The notes beneath the pieces are model-generated. The model saw only the letters and a list, made by a program, of their open reading frames with translations, searched no databases and was not told where the DNA came from. This document shows positions 24,804-35,344 of a stretch of 64,000 bases of DNA, piece after piece; position 1 is the stretch's first letter, and each line of letters starts with the position of its first letter. The stretch covers positions 1 through 64,000 of the forward strand of contig NZ_JAJSBI010000024.1 in assembly GCF_021261325.1 (NCBI RefSeq), read 5' to 3'. The translations under genes and the position numbers were made by a program. This DNA comes from Streptomyces guryensis (GTDB taxonomy: Bacteria; Actinomycetota; Actinomycetes; Streptomycetales; Streptomycetaceae).

Positions 24804-25423
24804 CCGACTCGGGCCGAGGGACCTTGCAGGCGGCGTACACGGCGATGGCCGTGCTCGCCGCCCTCGCCCTTTTCGTCTCCGCCTGCGGTACCGGCGGCAC
24901 CGGAGCCCGTGACGAGGGCCCGGCGCACGCCGACTCGGTGATGGGCGCGGCTGCCTCACCCACACCCAGCCCTTCGAAGACCACGCATGTGGACGCGGTC
25001 AAGCTGGTCAAGGACGACCCGATGGTCTCGGCGGAGGTCAAGCGCGACCTGAAGCCGTGCGTCGCGGACGAGTACCCGATCGACGTGTCGTACGGCGAAC
25101 TGACCGGCGGATACTCCGACGACATCGTGGTGAACGTGCTGACCTGCGGGGACGCGGTCGGTGTCGGCTCGTATGTGTACCGCGAACAAGGCGGTCGGTA
25201 CGAGAATGTCTTCCGGACCGAGGAACCACCGGTCTACGCGGAGATAGACCGCGGCGACCTGGTGGTGACGAAGCAGGTCTACGAGAAGAATGACCCGATG
25301 TCGAGTCCGTCCGGTGAGACCGTGACCACGTACATCTGGGCATCGGGCCACTTCGTCAGGCGGTACAACACGCGCAACGACTACAGCAACGCCGTCGGGG
25401 GCGACGCGTCGCCGTCCTCGTGA
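24791..25423 (+). CDS. cseA: Lipoprotein CseA, modulator of the SigE response
   Basis: A 210-residue secreted lipoprotein. The lipobox is VSAC at the end of a hydrophobic stretch (MAVLAALALFVSACG). In S. coelicolor CseA sits on the outer face of the membrane and dampens SigE activity, apparently through CseC. The start is uncertain: a TTG at 24791 has AGGAG just upstream and overlaps sigE, while an ATG at 24845 would leave a very short signal sequence. Position between sigE and cseB is diagnostic. Confidence 0.9.
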   Translation: MRGLTDSGRGTLQAAYTAMAVLAALALFVSACGTGGTGARDEGPAHADSVMGAAASPTPSPSKTTHVDAVKLVKDDPMVSAEVKRDLKPCVADEYPIDVSYGELTGGYSDDIVVNVLTCGDAVGVGSYVYREQGGRYENVFRTEEPPVYAEIDRGDLVVTKQVYEKNDPMSSPSGETVTTYIWASGHFVRRYNTRNDYSNAVGGDASPSS

Positions 25424-25501
25424 ACCGTTCGGACCGCTCGGAACGATCCACCAAGCAGCAGTGCGTACGCCACGACCGACACGAGAACTGAGAGCAGCGG
25501 G

Positions 25502-26206
25502 ATGGCAGACCAGACCCACGTCCTGTTCGTCGAGGACGACGACGTCATCCGCGAGGCCACCCAGCTCGCCCTGGAGCGGGACGGCTTCGCGGTCACCGCG
25601 ATGCCCGACGGGCTGTCCGGCCTGGAGGCGTTCCGGGCGAACCGCCCCGACATCGCGCTGCTCGACGTCATGGTGCCCGGCCTCGACGGGGTCAGTCTGT
25701 GCCGCCGTATCCGCGACGAGTCGACCGTCCCGGTGATCATGCTGTCCGCGCGGGCCGACTCGATCGACGTGGTGCTGGGACTGGAGGCGGGCGCCGACGA
25801 CTACGTGACCAAGCCGTTCGACGGCGCCGTACTTGTCGCGCGCATCCGTGCGGTGCTACGGCGCTTCGGTCACGCCAGCGGCGGCGACCGGGCTGACGAG
25901 GTCCCGGCCGAGGTGGCCGGCGGTGTGCTGAGCTTCGGCGATCTGGAGATCGACACCGAGGGCATGGAGGTGCGCCGGGCCGGGCAGCCGGTGGCGCTGA
26001 CGCCGACCGAGATGCGGCTCCTCCTGGAGTTCTCCTCCGCGCCGGGCACGGTCCTGTCGCGCGACAAACTGCTGGAGCGGGTGTGGGACTACGGCTGGGG
26101 CGGGGACACGCGCGTGGTGGACGTCCACGTGCAGCGACTGCGCACGAAGATCGGCCAGGACCGGATCGAGACGGTCCGCGGCTTCGGCTACAAGTTGAAG
26201 GCCTGA
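25502..26206 (+). CDS. cseB: Response regulator CseB, OmpR type
   Basis: A 234-residue regulator. The receiver domain has the acidic pair in VEDDDV, the phospho-Asp in ALLDVMVPGLDG and the conserved Lys in DYVTKPF. A winged-helix DNA-binding domain follows (VALTPTEMRLLLEFSSAPG, VVDVHVQRLRTKIG, GFGYKLKA). Phosphorylated by CseC, it activates sigE transcription in S. coelicolor. The 78-bp gap from cseA holds no strong terminator, consistent with readthrough. Confidence 0.96.
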   Translation: MADQTHVLFVEDDDVIREATQLALERDGFAVTAMPDGLSGLEAFRANRPDIALLDVMVPGLDGVSLCRRIRDESTVPVIMLSARADSIDVVLGLEAGADDYVTKPFDGAVLVARIRAVLRRFGHASGGDRADEVPAEVAGGVLSFGDLEIDTEGMEVRRAGQPVALTPTEMRLLLEFSSAPGTVLSRDKLLERVWDYGWGGDTRVVDVHVQRLRTKIGQDRIETVRGFGYKLKA

Positions 26207-26223
26207 GCGGGGACACCAGGGAC

Positions 26224-27564
26224 ATGCGGGGGATCTTCCGGAGCCCGGCCGCGGCGAGCGCCGCAGACGGTACGGGCATGCGCACGGGCCTGAGATGGAA
26301 ACTCAGCGCGGCCATCGCACTGGTCGGCGCGCTGGTGGCGATCGCACTGAGCCTGGTCGTGCACAACGCGGCCCGGGTCTCGATGCTGGACAGTGCGCGC
26401 GACCTCGCGGACGAGCGCATCAAGATCGCGCAGCGCAACTACGAGATCCCCAGCCGGACCCTCTTCCCCAACATCAAGATCGACGATCCGCAGCTGCCGT
26501 CGGCGCTGCGGGAGAAGGTCGAGGAGGGTCGGCGGGCGACCTATGTGACCGACCGGCGGGGCGGCGGACCGGACATCTGGGCGGCCGTGCCGGTCAAGGA
26601 CGGGCATGTGCTGTCGCTGCACACCGGGTTCACCGACCGCAGCACCCTCAAGGACCTCGACCAGGCCCTGGTGATCGGCTCCATCGCGGTGGTCCTCGGC
26701 GGCAGCGCGCTGGGCGTCCTCATCGGTGGCCAGCTCTCGCGCCGGCTGCGCAAGGCGGCGGCCGCCGCGAACCAGGTCGCCAGAGGCGAGTCGGACGTAC
26801 GGGTGCGGGACGCGATCGGCGGGGTCGTGCGGGACGAGACCGACGACCTGGCACGCGCGGTGGACGCCATGGCGGACACGCTGCAGCAACGCCTGGAGGC
26901 CGAGCGCCGGGTCACGGCGGACATCGCGCACGAGCTGCGCACGCCGGTGACGGGTCTGCTGACGGCGGCCGAACTGCTCCCGCCCGGCCGCCCCACGGAG
27001 CTGGTCCTGGACCGTGCCAAGGCCATGCGCACCCTCGTCGAGGACGTGCTGGAGGTGGCCCGCCTCGACAGCGCCTCCGAGCGGGCCGAGCTGCAGGACA
27101 TCCTGCTCGGCGAGTTCGTGACCCGGCGGGTGGCGGCGAAGGACCCGGCCGTCGAGGTGCGGGTGGTGCACGAGTCGATGCTCACCACCGACCCGCGCCG
27201 CCTGGAACGCGTGCTGTTCAACCTGCTCGCCAACGCCGCCCGGCATGGCAAGCCGCCGATCCAGGTCACCGTCGAGGGCCGGGTCATCCGGGTCCGCGAC
27301 CACGGGCCCGGCTTCCCCTCCGACCTCCTCGCCGAGGGCCCGAGCCGCTTCCGCACGGGCAGCGCCGACCGCGCGGGCCACGGCCATGGCCTCGGCCTCA
27401 CGATCGCCGCCGGCCAGGCCCGCGTGCTGGGCGCCCGCCTGACCTTCCGCAACGTACGCCCGGCGGGCGCACCGGATCACGTACCGGCGGAGGGCGCGGT
27501 GGCGGTGCTGTGGCTGCCGGAGCATGCGCCGACGAACACGGGCAGTTACCCGTTGCTGCCCTAG
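26224..27564 (+). CDS. cseC: Sensor histidine kinase CseC
   Basis: A 446-residue membrane kinase. Two membrane segments (about 24-46 and 150-172) flank an extracellular sensor loop of about 100 residues. A HAMP linker follows (LSRRLRKAAAAANQVARGES), then the phospho-His in DIAHELRTPVTG, the N box NLLANAARHGK and the G boxes DHGPGFP and GHGHGLGL. It senses wall damage by antibiotics such as vancomycin in S. coelicolor. The ATG at 26224 is weakly supported by AGGG; one at 26278 is also possible. Confidence 0.95.
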   Translation: MRGIFRSPAAASAADGTGMRTGLRWKLSAAIALVGALVAIALSLVVHNAARVSMLDSARDLADERIKIAQRNYEIPSRTLFPNIKIDDPQLPSALREKVEEGRRATYVTDRRGGGPDIWAAVPVKDGHVLSLHTGFTDRSTLKDLDQALVIGSIAVVLGGSALGVLIGGQLSRRLRKAAAAANQVARGESDVRVRDAIGGVVRDETDDLARAVDAMADTLQQRLEAERRVTADIAHELRTPVTGLLTAAELLPPGRPTELVLDRAKAMRTLVEDVLEVARLDSASERAELQDILLGEFVTRRVAAKDPAVEVRVVHESMLTTDPRRLERVLFNLLANAARHGKPPIQVTVEGRVIRVRDHGPGFPSDLLAEGPSRFRTGSADRAGHGHGLGLTIAAGQARVLGARLTFRNVRPAGAPDHVPAEGAVAVLWLPEHAPTNTGSYPLLP

Positions 27565-27589
27565 GAACTCGGGGGTCGGGTGGTGGCGA

Positions 27590-28125
27590 GCGGCAGCTCC
27601 TCCCCCGTCGACGGCCGCAGTCGACGGCCGCAGACCGTCCGTCGCGCCGGTGAAGCACGGGTGCTCCAGGTCGGCCGCCGAGACATGCCGGGCGTCCCGG
27701 AATCCGGCCTCGCGAGTCGGCGCGAGGGCCTGCGGCGGCCGGCGGAAGCCGAGGAAAGGGTGTCCCGGCCGCCCGGGCGCCCTCCATGGCACCCGGCGCT
27801 GGGCGAAGGTGTCCAGCCCGGCGCCGAGGACGACGTACTGATCCACCCCCTCCTCGGCCCGCTCCACCACCAGATCCTCGACGGGCCGGGGCGCGGGCCA
27901 CGAGCGAGGCCGAAGGCTCCCCGACCACTCCATTGCGGCGCAAGGGCGCCGGCGGTGATCGCGGCGTTGCCGCCCGCGAACGCCGGGTCGAAGGCGGCCT
28001 TGCTCACCAGCCACTCCTCGAACGCCGGAAAGGCGTCCTCGAACCACGGTTCCGCGCCCGGCGTGTGGCGTCGACATCCATGTCGGGCCGCTCGCGCCAG
28101 CCGTCCCCGAGATCGGCCAAGCCAC
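27590..28125 (-). pseudogene. Decayed SAM-dependent methyltransferase (leucine-carboxyl-methyltransferase-like)
   Basis: The minus strand holds family-like fragments in different frames. One frame has WFEDAFPAFEEWLVSKAAF (near 28000-28060). Another has VEDLVVERAEEGVDQYVVLG followed by AGLDTFAQRR (about 27800-27890), the characteristic SAM-site text of the TIGR00027 class I methyltransferases. Neither frame stays protein-like for the full length, which points to at least one frameshift and loss of the ends. A short direct repeat (GTCGACGGCCGCA, about 27606-27632) lies at the far end. Confidence 0.55.
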
Positions 28126-28151
28126 CCGCAGTCCGGCACCGGGGCATGAAG

Positions 28152-28187
28152 AAGGCCCCCCGGGGCGGACACCGACCGGGGGGCCTT
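28152..28187. terminator. Intrinsic terminator downstream of the MFS gene
   Basis: AAGGCCCCCCGG (28152-28163) and CCGGGGGGCCTT (28176-28187) form a perfect 12-bp stem with a 12-nt loop, 16 bp past the MFS stop codon. Confidence 0.85.
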
Positions 28188-28202
28188 CAGCTCATCGACG
28201 GA

Positions 28203-29783
28203 TCACACGGCCTCGACAACCGGCGCCTGCGCGACCTCGTCCTGGCCGGGCTTGGACGCGGCCGGTCCCGCCCCGCGCAGCGCGACTTCCTTCACGAACA
28301 CCGCCGCCGCCAGCGCCCCCACGGCCACGATCGACCCCAGCAGGAAGGCCGAGTGCGTGCCCGAGGACACCGCGTGCTGGTAGGCCTCGCGGGCCACCGC
28401 CGGCAGCTTCTCCAGGCTCTTGGCGTCCAGTTGCGCCGACTTCTCGGTGATCTTCGAACCCAGCGCCCCGGCCCGCTCGGTCATGACGTGCTGGACCCGG
28501 TTGTTGAACAGCGCGCCCATGATCGCGACGCCGAAGGAGGAGCCGAGCGTACGGAACAGGGTGGTCGACGAGGACGCGACACCCATGTCCTTCATCTCGA
28601 CGCTGTTCTGCGCGACCAGCATGGTGATCTGCATCAGGCAGCCCATGCCCAGGCCCACGACGGCCATGAAGACACCGGACGTGAAGCGCGAGGTGCCCGT
28701 GTCCATGGTCGACAGCAGGTACAGGCCCACGATCATCAGGACGCTGCCGACGACCGGGAACACCTTGTACTTGCCGGTGTTGGTGGTCACCCGCCCGGCC
28801 ACCATCGAGGTGACCAGCATCGCGCCGAGCATCGGCAGCAGCAGCAGACCGGAGTTGGTCGCGGACGCGCCCTGCACGGACTGCTGGTACAGCGGCAGGA
28901 ACAGGGTCGCACCGAACATCACGAACCCGGTGATGAAGCCGATGACCGACATCAGCGTGAAGTTGCGGCTGCGGAAGATGTGCAGCGGCACCACCGGCTC
29001 CGCGGCCCTGGTCTGCCAGAACACGAACCCGATGAGCGAAGCGACACCGATGCCGATGAGCTCCATGATCCGCGCGGACGTCCAGGCGTACTGCGAGCCG
29101 CCCCAGGTGGTGACCAGCACGATCGAGGTGATGCCGACAGTCAGCAGCACCACACCGAGGTAGTCGATGCCTGCCTTGGACCGCTTCTTGGGCAGATGCA
29201 GCACCACGCTGATCAGACCGAGCGCGAACACGCCGAGCGGCAGGTTGATGTAGAACGACCAGCGCCAGCCCCAGTTGTCGGTGATGGTGCCGCCGACCAG
29301 CGGACCGCCGATCATCGCGAGCGCCATGACGCCGGCCATCATGCCCTGGTACTTGCCGCGCTCCCGCGGCGGAATCAGGTCACCGATGATCGCCATGACA
29401 CCGACCATCAGACCGCCGGCGCCGAGACCCTGGATCGCCCGGAAGCCGATCAGCTCGCCCATGTTCTGGGCCATGCCGCTGAGCGCGGAACCGATCAGGA
29501 AGATCACGATCGAGGTCATGAACGTGGTCTTGCGCCCGAACATGTCACCGAGCTTGCCCCACACCGGGGTGGCCGCGGCGGTGGCCAGCGTGTACGCCGT
29601 CACCACCCACGACAGGTGCTCCAGGCCGCCGAGCTCGCCCACGATCGTCGGCATCGCGGTGCCCACGATCATGTTGTCGAGCATCGCGAGCATCATGGTG
29701 ATCATGAGCGCGAGCAGCACGACCCGTACGCTCTTTGGCTGTTTGTCAGGCTTTGTCTCGACCGTCTCTGTGTCCGCCATCAT
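28203..29783 (-). CDS. MFS drug exporter, DHA2 family (14 membrane segments)
   Basis: A 526-residue proton-driven efflux pump. The text LDNMIVGTAMPTIVGELG (motif D1) and GKLGDMFGRKTTF (motif A) are those of DHA2 transporters such as the EmrB/QacA group, and about 14 hydrophobic segments can be counted. Preceded by GGGGAG, which best fits the ATG at 29783. Divergent from a TetR gene with a large inverted repeat between them, so the regulator very probably represses it. The drug is unknown. Confidence 0.94.
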   Translation of the reverse strand: MMADTETVETKPDKQPKSVRVVLLALMITMMLAMLDNMIVGTAMPTIVGELGGLEHLSWVVTAYTLATAAATPVWGKLGDMFGRKTTFMTSIVIFLIGSALSGMAQNMGELIGFRAIQGLGAGGLMVGVMAIIGDLIPPRERGKYQGMMAGVMALAMIGGPLVGGTITDNWGWRWSFYINLPLGVFALGLISVVLHLPKKRSKAGIDYLGVVLLTVGITSIVLVTTWGGSQYAWTSARIMELIGIGVASLIGFVFWQTRAAEPVVPLHIFRSRNFTLMSVIGFITGFVMFGATLFLPLYQQSVQGASATNSGLLLLPMLGAMLVTSMVAGRVTTNTGKYKVFPVVGSVLMIVGLYLLSTMDTGTSRFTSGVFMAVVGLGMGCLMQITMLVAQNSVEMKDMGVASSSTTLFRTLGSSFGVAIMGALFNNRVQHVMTERAGALGSKITEKSAQLDAKSLEKLPAVAREAYQHAVSSGTHSAFLLGSIVAVGALAAAVFVKEVALRGAGPAASKPGQDEVAQAPVVEAV

Positions 29784-29822
29784 TCCCACTCCCCTGGGTC
29801 CTGCGGTTCCCCCCGGCCGGCC

Positions 29823-29895
29823 ACTTACTTGCCGCCCGGCTAGCTGTCTACACTGGAAAAAGTTAGACCCGTAACTAGCCGGGCGTCAAGTAAGT
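29823..29895. promoter_or_regulatory. Inverted-repeat operator between the MFS exporter and its TetR regulator
   Basis: Two 21-bp arms, 29823-29843 and 29875-29895, are inverted copies with 20 of 21 bases matching (ACTTACTTGCCGCCCGGC and its mirror). The 31 bp between them contains a smaller pair GTCTA (29846-29850) and TAGAC (29864-29868). A third half-like word AGGTAAGT lies near 29914. The arms sit 52 bp apart, about five helical turns, on the same DNA face, which suits two TetR dimers or a looped pair. Confidence 0.8.
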
Positions 29896-29946
29896 TATCT
29901 GGTCGGGCGAACAGGTAAGTCTGCAGGGAGCGTGAGGAGCGCGAGG

Positions 29947-30534
29947 ATGAGCGGCACCATGGACGGCACCAAGCGGCAGCGCCGCGGCGACACCCGCCAG
30001 CGCATCCAGGACGTGGCGCTCGAGCTCTTCGCCGAGCAGGGCTACGAAAAGACGTCTTTGCGCGAGATCGCCGAGTGCCTCGACGTCACCAAGGCGGCGC
30101 TCTACTACCACTTCAAGACCAAGGAAGAGATCCTGGTCAGCATCTTCGACGATCTGACCCAGCCGATCCTCGACCTGATCGAGTGGGGCCGACGGCAGCC
30201 GCACACCCTGGAGACGAAGCAGGAGATCGTACGGCGCTACAGCGAGACGCTGGCGGGCGCGGCGCCGCTGTTCCGCTTCATGCAGGAGAACCAGGCGACG
30301 GTACGGGAGCTGCGCGTCGGCGAGACCTTCAAGGAGCGCATGCAGGGCCTGCGCGAGATCATCATCGACCCACATGCTGACCTTGTCGACCAGGTCCGCT
30401 GCGTCAGCGCGATCTTCACCCTGCACGCCGGCATGTTCTTCCTCCAGGAACTGGAGGCCGACCCCGAGAAGAAGCGGGCCGCGATCCTGGAGGTCGCGAC
30501 GGACCTGGTGACCCAGGCTCACCACAACGCCTGA
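29947..30534 (+). CDS. TetR-family repressor, probable regulator of the divergent MFS exporter
   Basis: A 195-residue regulator. The helix-turn-helix reads DVALELFAEQGYEKTSLREI, then LDVTKAALYYHFKTKEEIL. The ATG at 29947 lies 7 nt after GAGGAG; a GTG at 29932 and an ATG at 29956 are alternatives. Its C-terminal part will bind the inducer, likely a substrate of the exporter. Confidence 0.93.
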   Translation: MSGTMDGTKRQRRGDTRQRIQDVALELFAEQGYEKTSLREIAECLDVTKAALYYHFKTKEEILVSIFDDLTQPILDLIEWGRRQPHTLETKQEIVRRYSETLAGAAPLFRFMQENQATVRELRVGETFKERMQGLREIIIDPHADLVDQVRCVSAIFTLHAGMFFLQELEADPEKKRAAILEVATDLVTQAHHNA

Positions 30535-30547
30535 GCCACCTGCCGCC

Positions 30548-31270
30548 TCAGACCGTCACGCCCTTGGCGCGCAGGAAGGCGACCGGGTCGACGGCCGAGC
30601 CGTAGTTCGCGGTCGTACGGATCTCGAAGTGCAGGTGCGGGCCACTGGAGTTACCGGTGTTCCCGGACCGGGCTATGTGCTGCCCGGTGGCGACGACCTG
30701 GCCGACCCGGACGTCGATCCGCGACAGATGGGCGTACTGCGAGTAGGTCCCGTTGCCGTGCCTGATCACGATGGCGTTGCCGTACGCCGGCCCGTCACCG
30801 GCGCCGTTGCCGCCCGCCTTGACGACGGTGCCGCCGTGCGCGGCGACGACGTCCGTGCCGCTCGCCACCGCGAAGTCCTGCCCGCTGTGCTTGTGCTGCC
30901 ACATGCCGCCGGCCTGGTCGAAGCTCGCGGAGAGCCGGTACTTCCTCACCGGGTGCATCCAGGAGGCGGCCTTCTTGGCGGCAGCGGCCTTGGCGGCCTT
31001 CTCGGCGGCCACCTTCTTCGCAGCGGCCGTCTGGGCGGCCTTCTTGGCGGTGGCGGCGGCCTTGGCCTGCGCGGCGGCCTGCGCCTTGACGGCGCTCGCC
31101 GCGCTGGACGCGGAAACGGCGCTCGCCGCGCTGGACGCGGAAGTGGCATCGGCGGCGGCCGCGACCCCTGCGCCCAGCACGACCGACATTCCCAGCCCGG
31201 CGGCCAGGACAGCCGCGCGGCTGCGCAGCAGGGACGTACGGGAAGAGCGGGACGTGACACGCGAAGACAT
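30548..31270 (-). CDS. Secreted M23-family peptidoglycan endopeptidase
   Basis: A 240-residue exported protein. The signal peptide ends near AGVAAAA (about residue 40). An Ala/Lys/Ser-rich helical linker (about 45-110) leads to a LytM/M23 zinc peptidase domain: HSGQDFA (first His and Asp), then YSQYAHLS and HLHFEI (second motif). It is expected to cut peptide crosslinks in the wall. AGAGG stands 5 nt before the ATG. A terminator-like hairpin lies in its long 5' leader. Confidence 0.93.
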   Translation of the reverse strand: MSSRVTSRSSRTSLLRSRAAVLAAGLGMSVVLGAGVAAAADATSASSAASAVSASSAASAVKAQAAAQAKAAATAKKAAQTAAAKKVAAEKAAKAAAAKKAASWMHPVRKYRLSASFDQAGGMWQHKHSGQDFAVASGTDVVAAHGGTVVKAGGNGAGDGPAYGNAIVIRHGNGTYSQYAHLSRIDVRVGQVVATGQHIARSGNTGNSSGPHLHFEIRTTANYGSAVDPVAFLRAKGVTV

Positions 31271-31717
31271 AAGAACCTCTGGGGTCGGGGGCAGAGAAAA
31301 CCACCCGGCGCACAAGCGGCTGCCGGATGGACCATCCCTTGGTAACCCGGAGACCCTCGAAGCCCAAAACCTGTGATCTACGACGGAAGCTAGTACTTCA
31401 TCCCAAATCTTCCCTCTCTTTGACACAGCCCCAATAACGGAATAATCGTCCCGCAATAGCAGAATTGCCCCAGAGATTTCAGGGAAGAGACCCTTTTCCC
31501 CTCCCGTCGGGCCGACCACTATCCGTCCTAGTACCGGCCACATCGCCTGTGCGGCATGTCACCGGCCGGCAAGATCCACCCGCTCCACGAAAAAAGCGTC
31601 ATGTGACGCACATCTCTGGCCACTTACCACCCGGTAACCCTACGGTTCCCCTCACGCCACCCTCGGCGCCGAACATGCACAAGACAACGGCATACGGACG
31701 TGAGAGGACCCCCCACC
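31271..31717. other. Divergent regulatory region of the M23 peptidase and HAD phosphatase genes
   Basis: 447 bp without a gene. On the minus strand the part 31271-31400 looks like a structured leader of the peptidase gene. The part 31380-31470 is AT-rich for this genome and probably holds the promoters. On the plus side GAGAGG (31702-31707) precedes the phosphatase ATG. Confidence 0.6.
31296..31337 (-). promoter_or_regulatory. Candidate transcription attenuator or riboswitch expression platform before the M23 gene
   Basis: On the minus strand CCATCCGGC and GCCGGGTGG (31322-31330 with 31301-31309) form a 9-bp hairpin with one G-T pair, followed by TTTTC: an intrinsic-terminator layout 25 nt before the start codon. 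The left arm CCATCC can instead pair with GGATGG just upstream (31332-31337). Such competing pairs are typical of ligand-controlled leaders. Streptomyces wall hydrolase genes often carry c-di-AMP (ydaO) riboswitches, but I do not see the ydaO core clearly. Confidence 0.55.
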
Positions 31718-32317
31718 ATGACGAGCCGACGCCCCTGGGCGCGCCGCGCAGCGGTCACCGCAGTCTCCGCTTCTGCCCTCGTGGCCCTCGCCACCCCCGC
31801 GAACGCGGCAACGAGCACTGCGGCGGTCGACTACGCGACCTGGCAGAAGGACTGCCAGACGGTGATGGACCAGGCCCTGCCCTACCTGAAGCAGCGCATC
31901 GCCGCGGCCAAGCCGGGCGAGAAGCAGGCGATCGTCTTCGACATCGACAACACCACGCTGGAGACGGACTTCGGCTTCAGCTACCCGCAGCCGGCCAACA
32001 AGCCGGTCCTGAACGTCGCCGAGTACGCCCAGGAGCACGGCGTCTCCCTGTTCTTCGTCACGGCCCGCCCGGGCATCATCGAAGAGCCCACGGAGTGGAA
32101 CCTCGAGCACGACGGCTACGACGTCTCCGGCCTGTACGTCCGCGGCTTCTTCGACCTGTTCAAGGACGTCGCCGCCTACAAGACGGCCCAGCGCGTCGAC
32201 ATCGAGAACAAGGGCTACGACATCATCGCGAACATAGGCAACAGCGCCACCGACCTCTCCGGTGGCCACGCCGACCAGACGTTCAAACTCCCGGACTACA
32301 ACGGGCAGTTGTCGTAA
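31718..32317 (+). CDS. Secreted HAD-superfamily acid phosphatase
   Basis: A 199-residue exported enzyme. The signal peptide (RRPWARRAAVTAVSASALV ... ANAA) ends near residue 31. The HAD motif I is FDIDNTTLET with both Asp; motif II Thr is in LFFVTARPG; the C-terminal part has ANIGNSATDLSGGHADQTFK with the metal Asp. Similar to plant-type/class B acid phosphatases. It probably releases phosphate outside the cell. The ATG at 31718 follows GAGAGGA; an upstream GTG lacks a ribosome site. Confidence 0.9.
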   Translation: MTSRRPWARRAAVTAVSASALVALATPANAATSTAAVDYATWQKDCQTVMDQALPYLKQRIAAAKPGEKQAIVFDIDNTTLETDFGFSYPQPANKPVLNVAEYAQEHGVSLFFVTARPGIIEEPTEWNLEHDGYDVSGLYVRGFFDLFKDVAAYKTAQRVDIENKGYDIIANIGNSATDLSGGHADQTFKLPDYNGQLS

Positions 32318-32335
32318 CCGCAGGCAGGCATGACG

Positions 32336-32367
32336 AAGGGGCCGGTGCTCGAGAGCACCGGCCCCTT
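32336..32367. terminator. Bidirectional terminator between the HAD phosphatase and clpC
   Basis: AAGGGGCCGGTGCTC (32336-32350) and its exact complement (32353-32367) form a stem of up to 15 bp between convergent genes. Confidence 0.85.
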
Positions 32368-32385
32368 CTGGCGTCGCCCTGCGGC

Positions 32386-34914
<2,529 letters not shown>

Positions 34915-35344
34915 CGTTAATCGCTCCTCAGAGCGGTCAGGCAGTGGGGGGAACTTCCCGCCCCTGTCCTTCCGCAGCTTAGTCCCGCAAGCGGGGACCG
35001 CTCATTCCAACTGCCGACACCGTCGATGGCCTCCTGACCCGTGACGCCGACATCTGCTCCAACCCGATGGTGCGAGACGATGTTCCCGCAGGCCAGGTGG
35101 TTACCCTCACCATCAGTACGCCGATGGCGAACGTGAGACCACCTTGCCTGCGTGTCGCCCCCTCCCACTAGGGATGTCTTACCCGCTGGGACTGACACTC
35201 CATGCCGCGCGCACCGGTTCGCTCCGCTATGGGCGAACAACCTTGCACTACCCCGCACCCCCGCGCGCCCCCTTTTCAGGCACTCTGCGCATCCACTAGA
35301 ACACCCAGCGTAACCCGCAAGCCCTTCGGGCGGTTGCCCTTGGC
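34915..35344. other. Intergenic region upstream of clpC
   Basis: 430 bp between divergent genes with no convincing coding sequence. It holds the ClgR-type site (35225-35238). About 50-70 bp downstream of that site, toward clpC, the minus-strand words TAAGAC and TAGTGG are possible -10 boxes. The rest would be a clpC leader of roughly 250 nt. Confidence 0.6.
35217..35238 (-). promoter_or_regulatory. ClgR-type activator site upstream of clpC
   Basis: On the minus strand GTTCGC-CCATA-GCG (35238 down to 35225) fits the published ClgR box GTTCGC-5N-GCG. A second, inverted GTTCGC lies at 35217-35222, so the whole reads GTTCGC-N10-GCGAAC. Position well upstream of clpC is right for an activator. 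Confidence 0.75.

Noticed and set aside
31271..31430. Firm assignment of the M23 leader to the ydaO c-di-AMP riboswitch
   Set aside because: The conserved GGGTGAAT and the pseudoknot text of actinobacterial ydaO RNAs are not clearly present; only the attenuator layout is supported.
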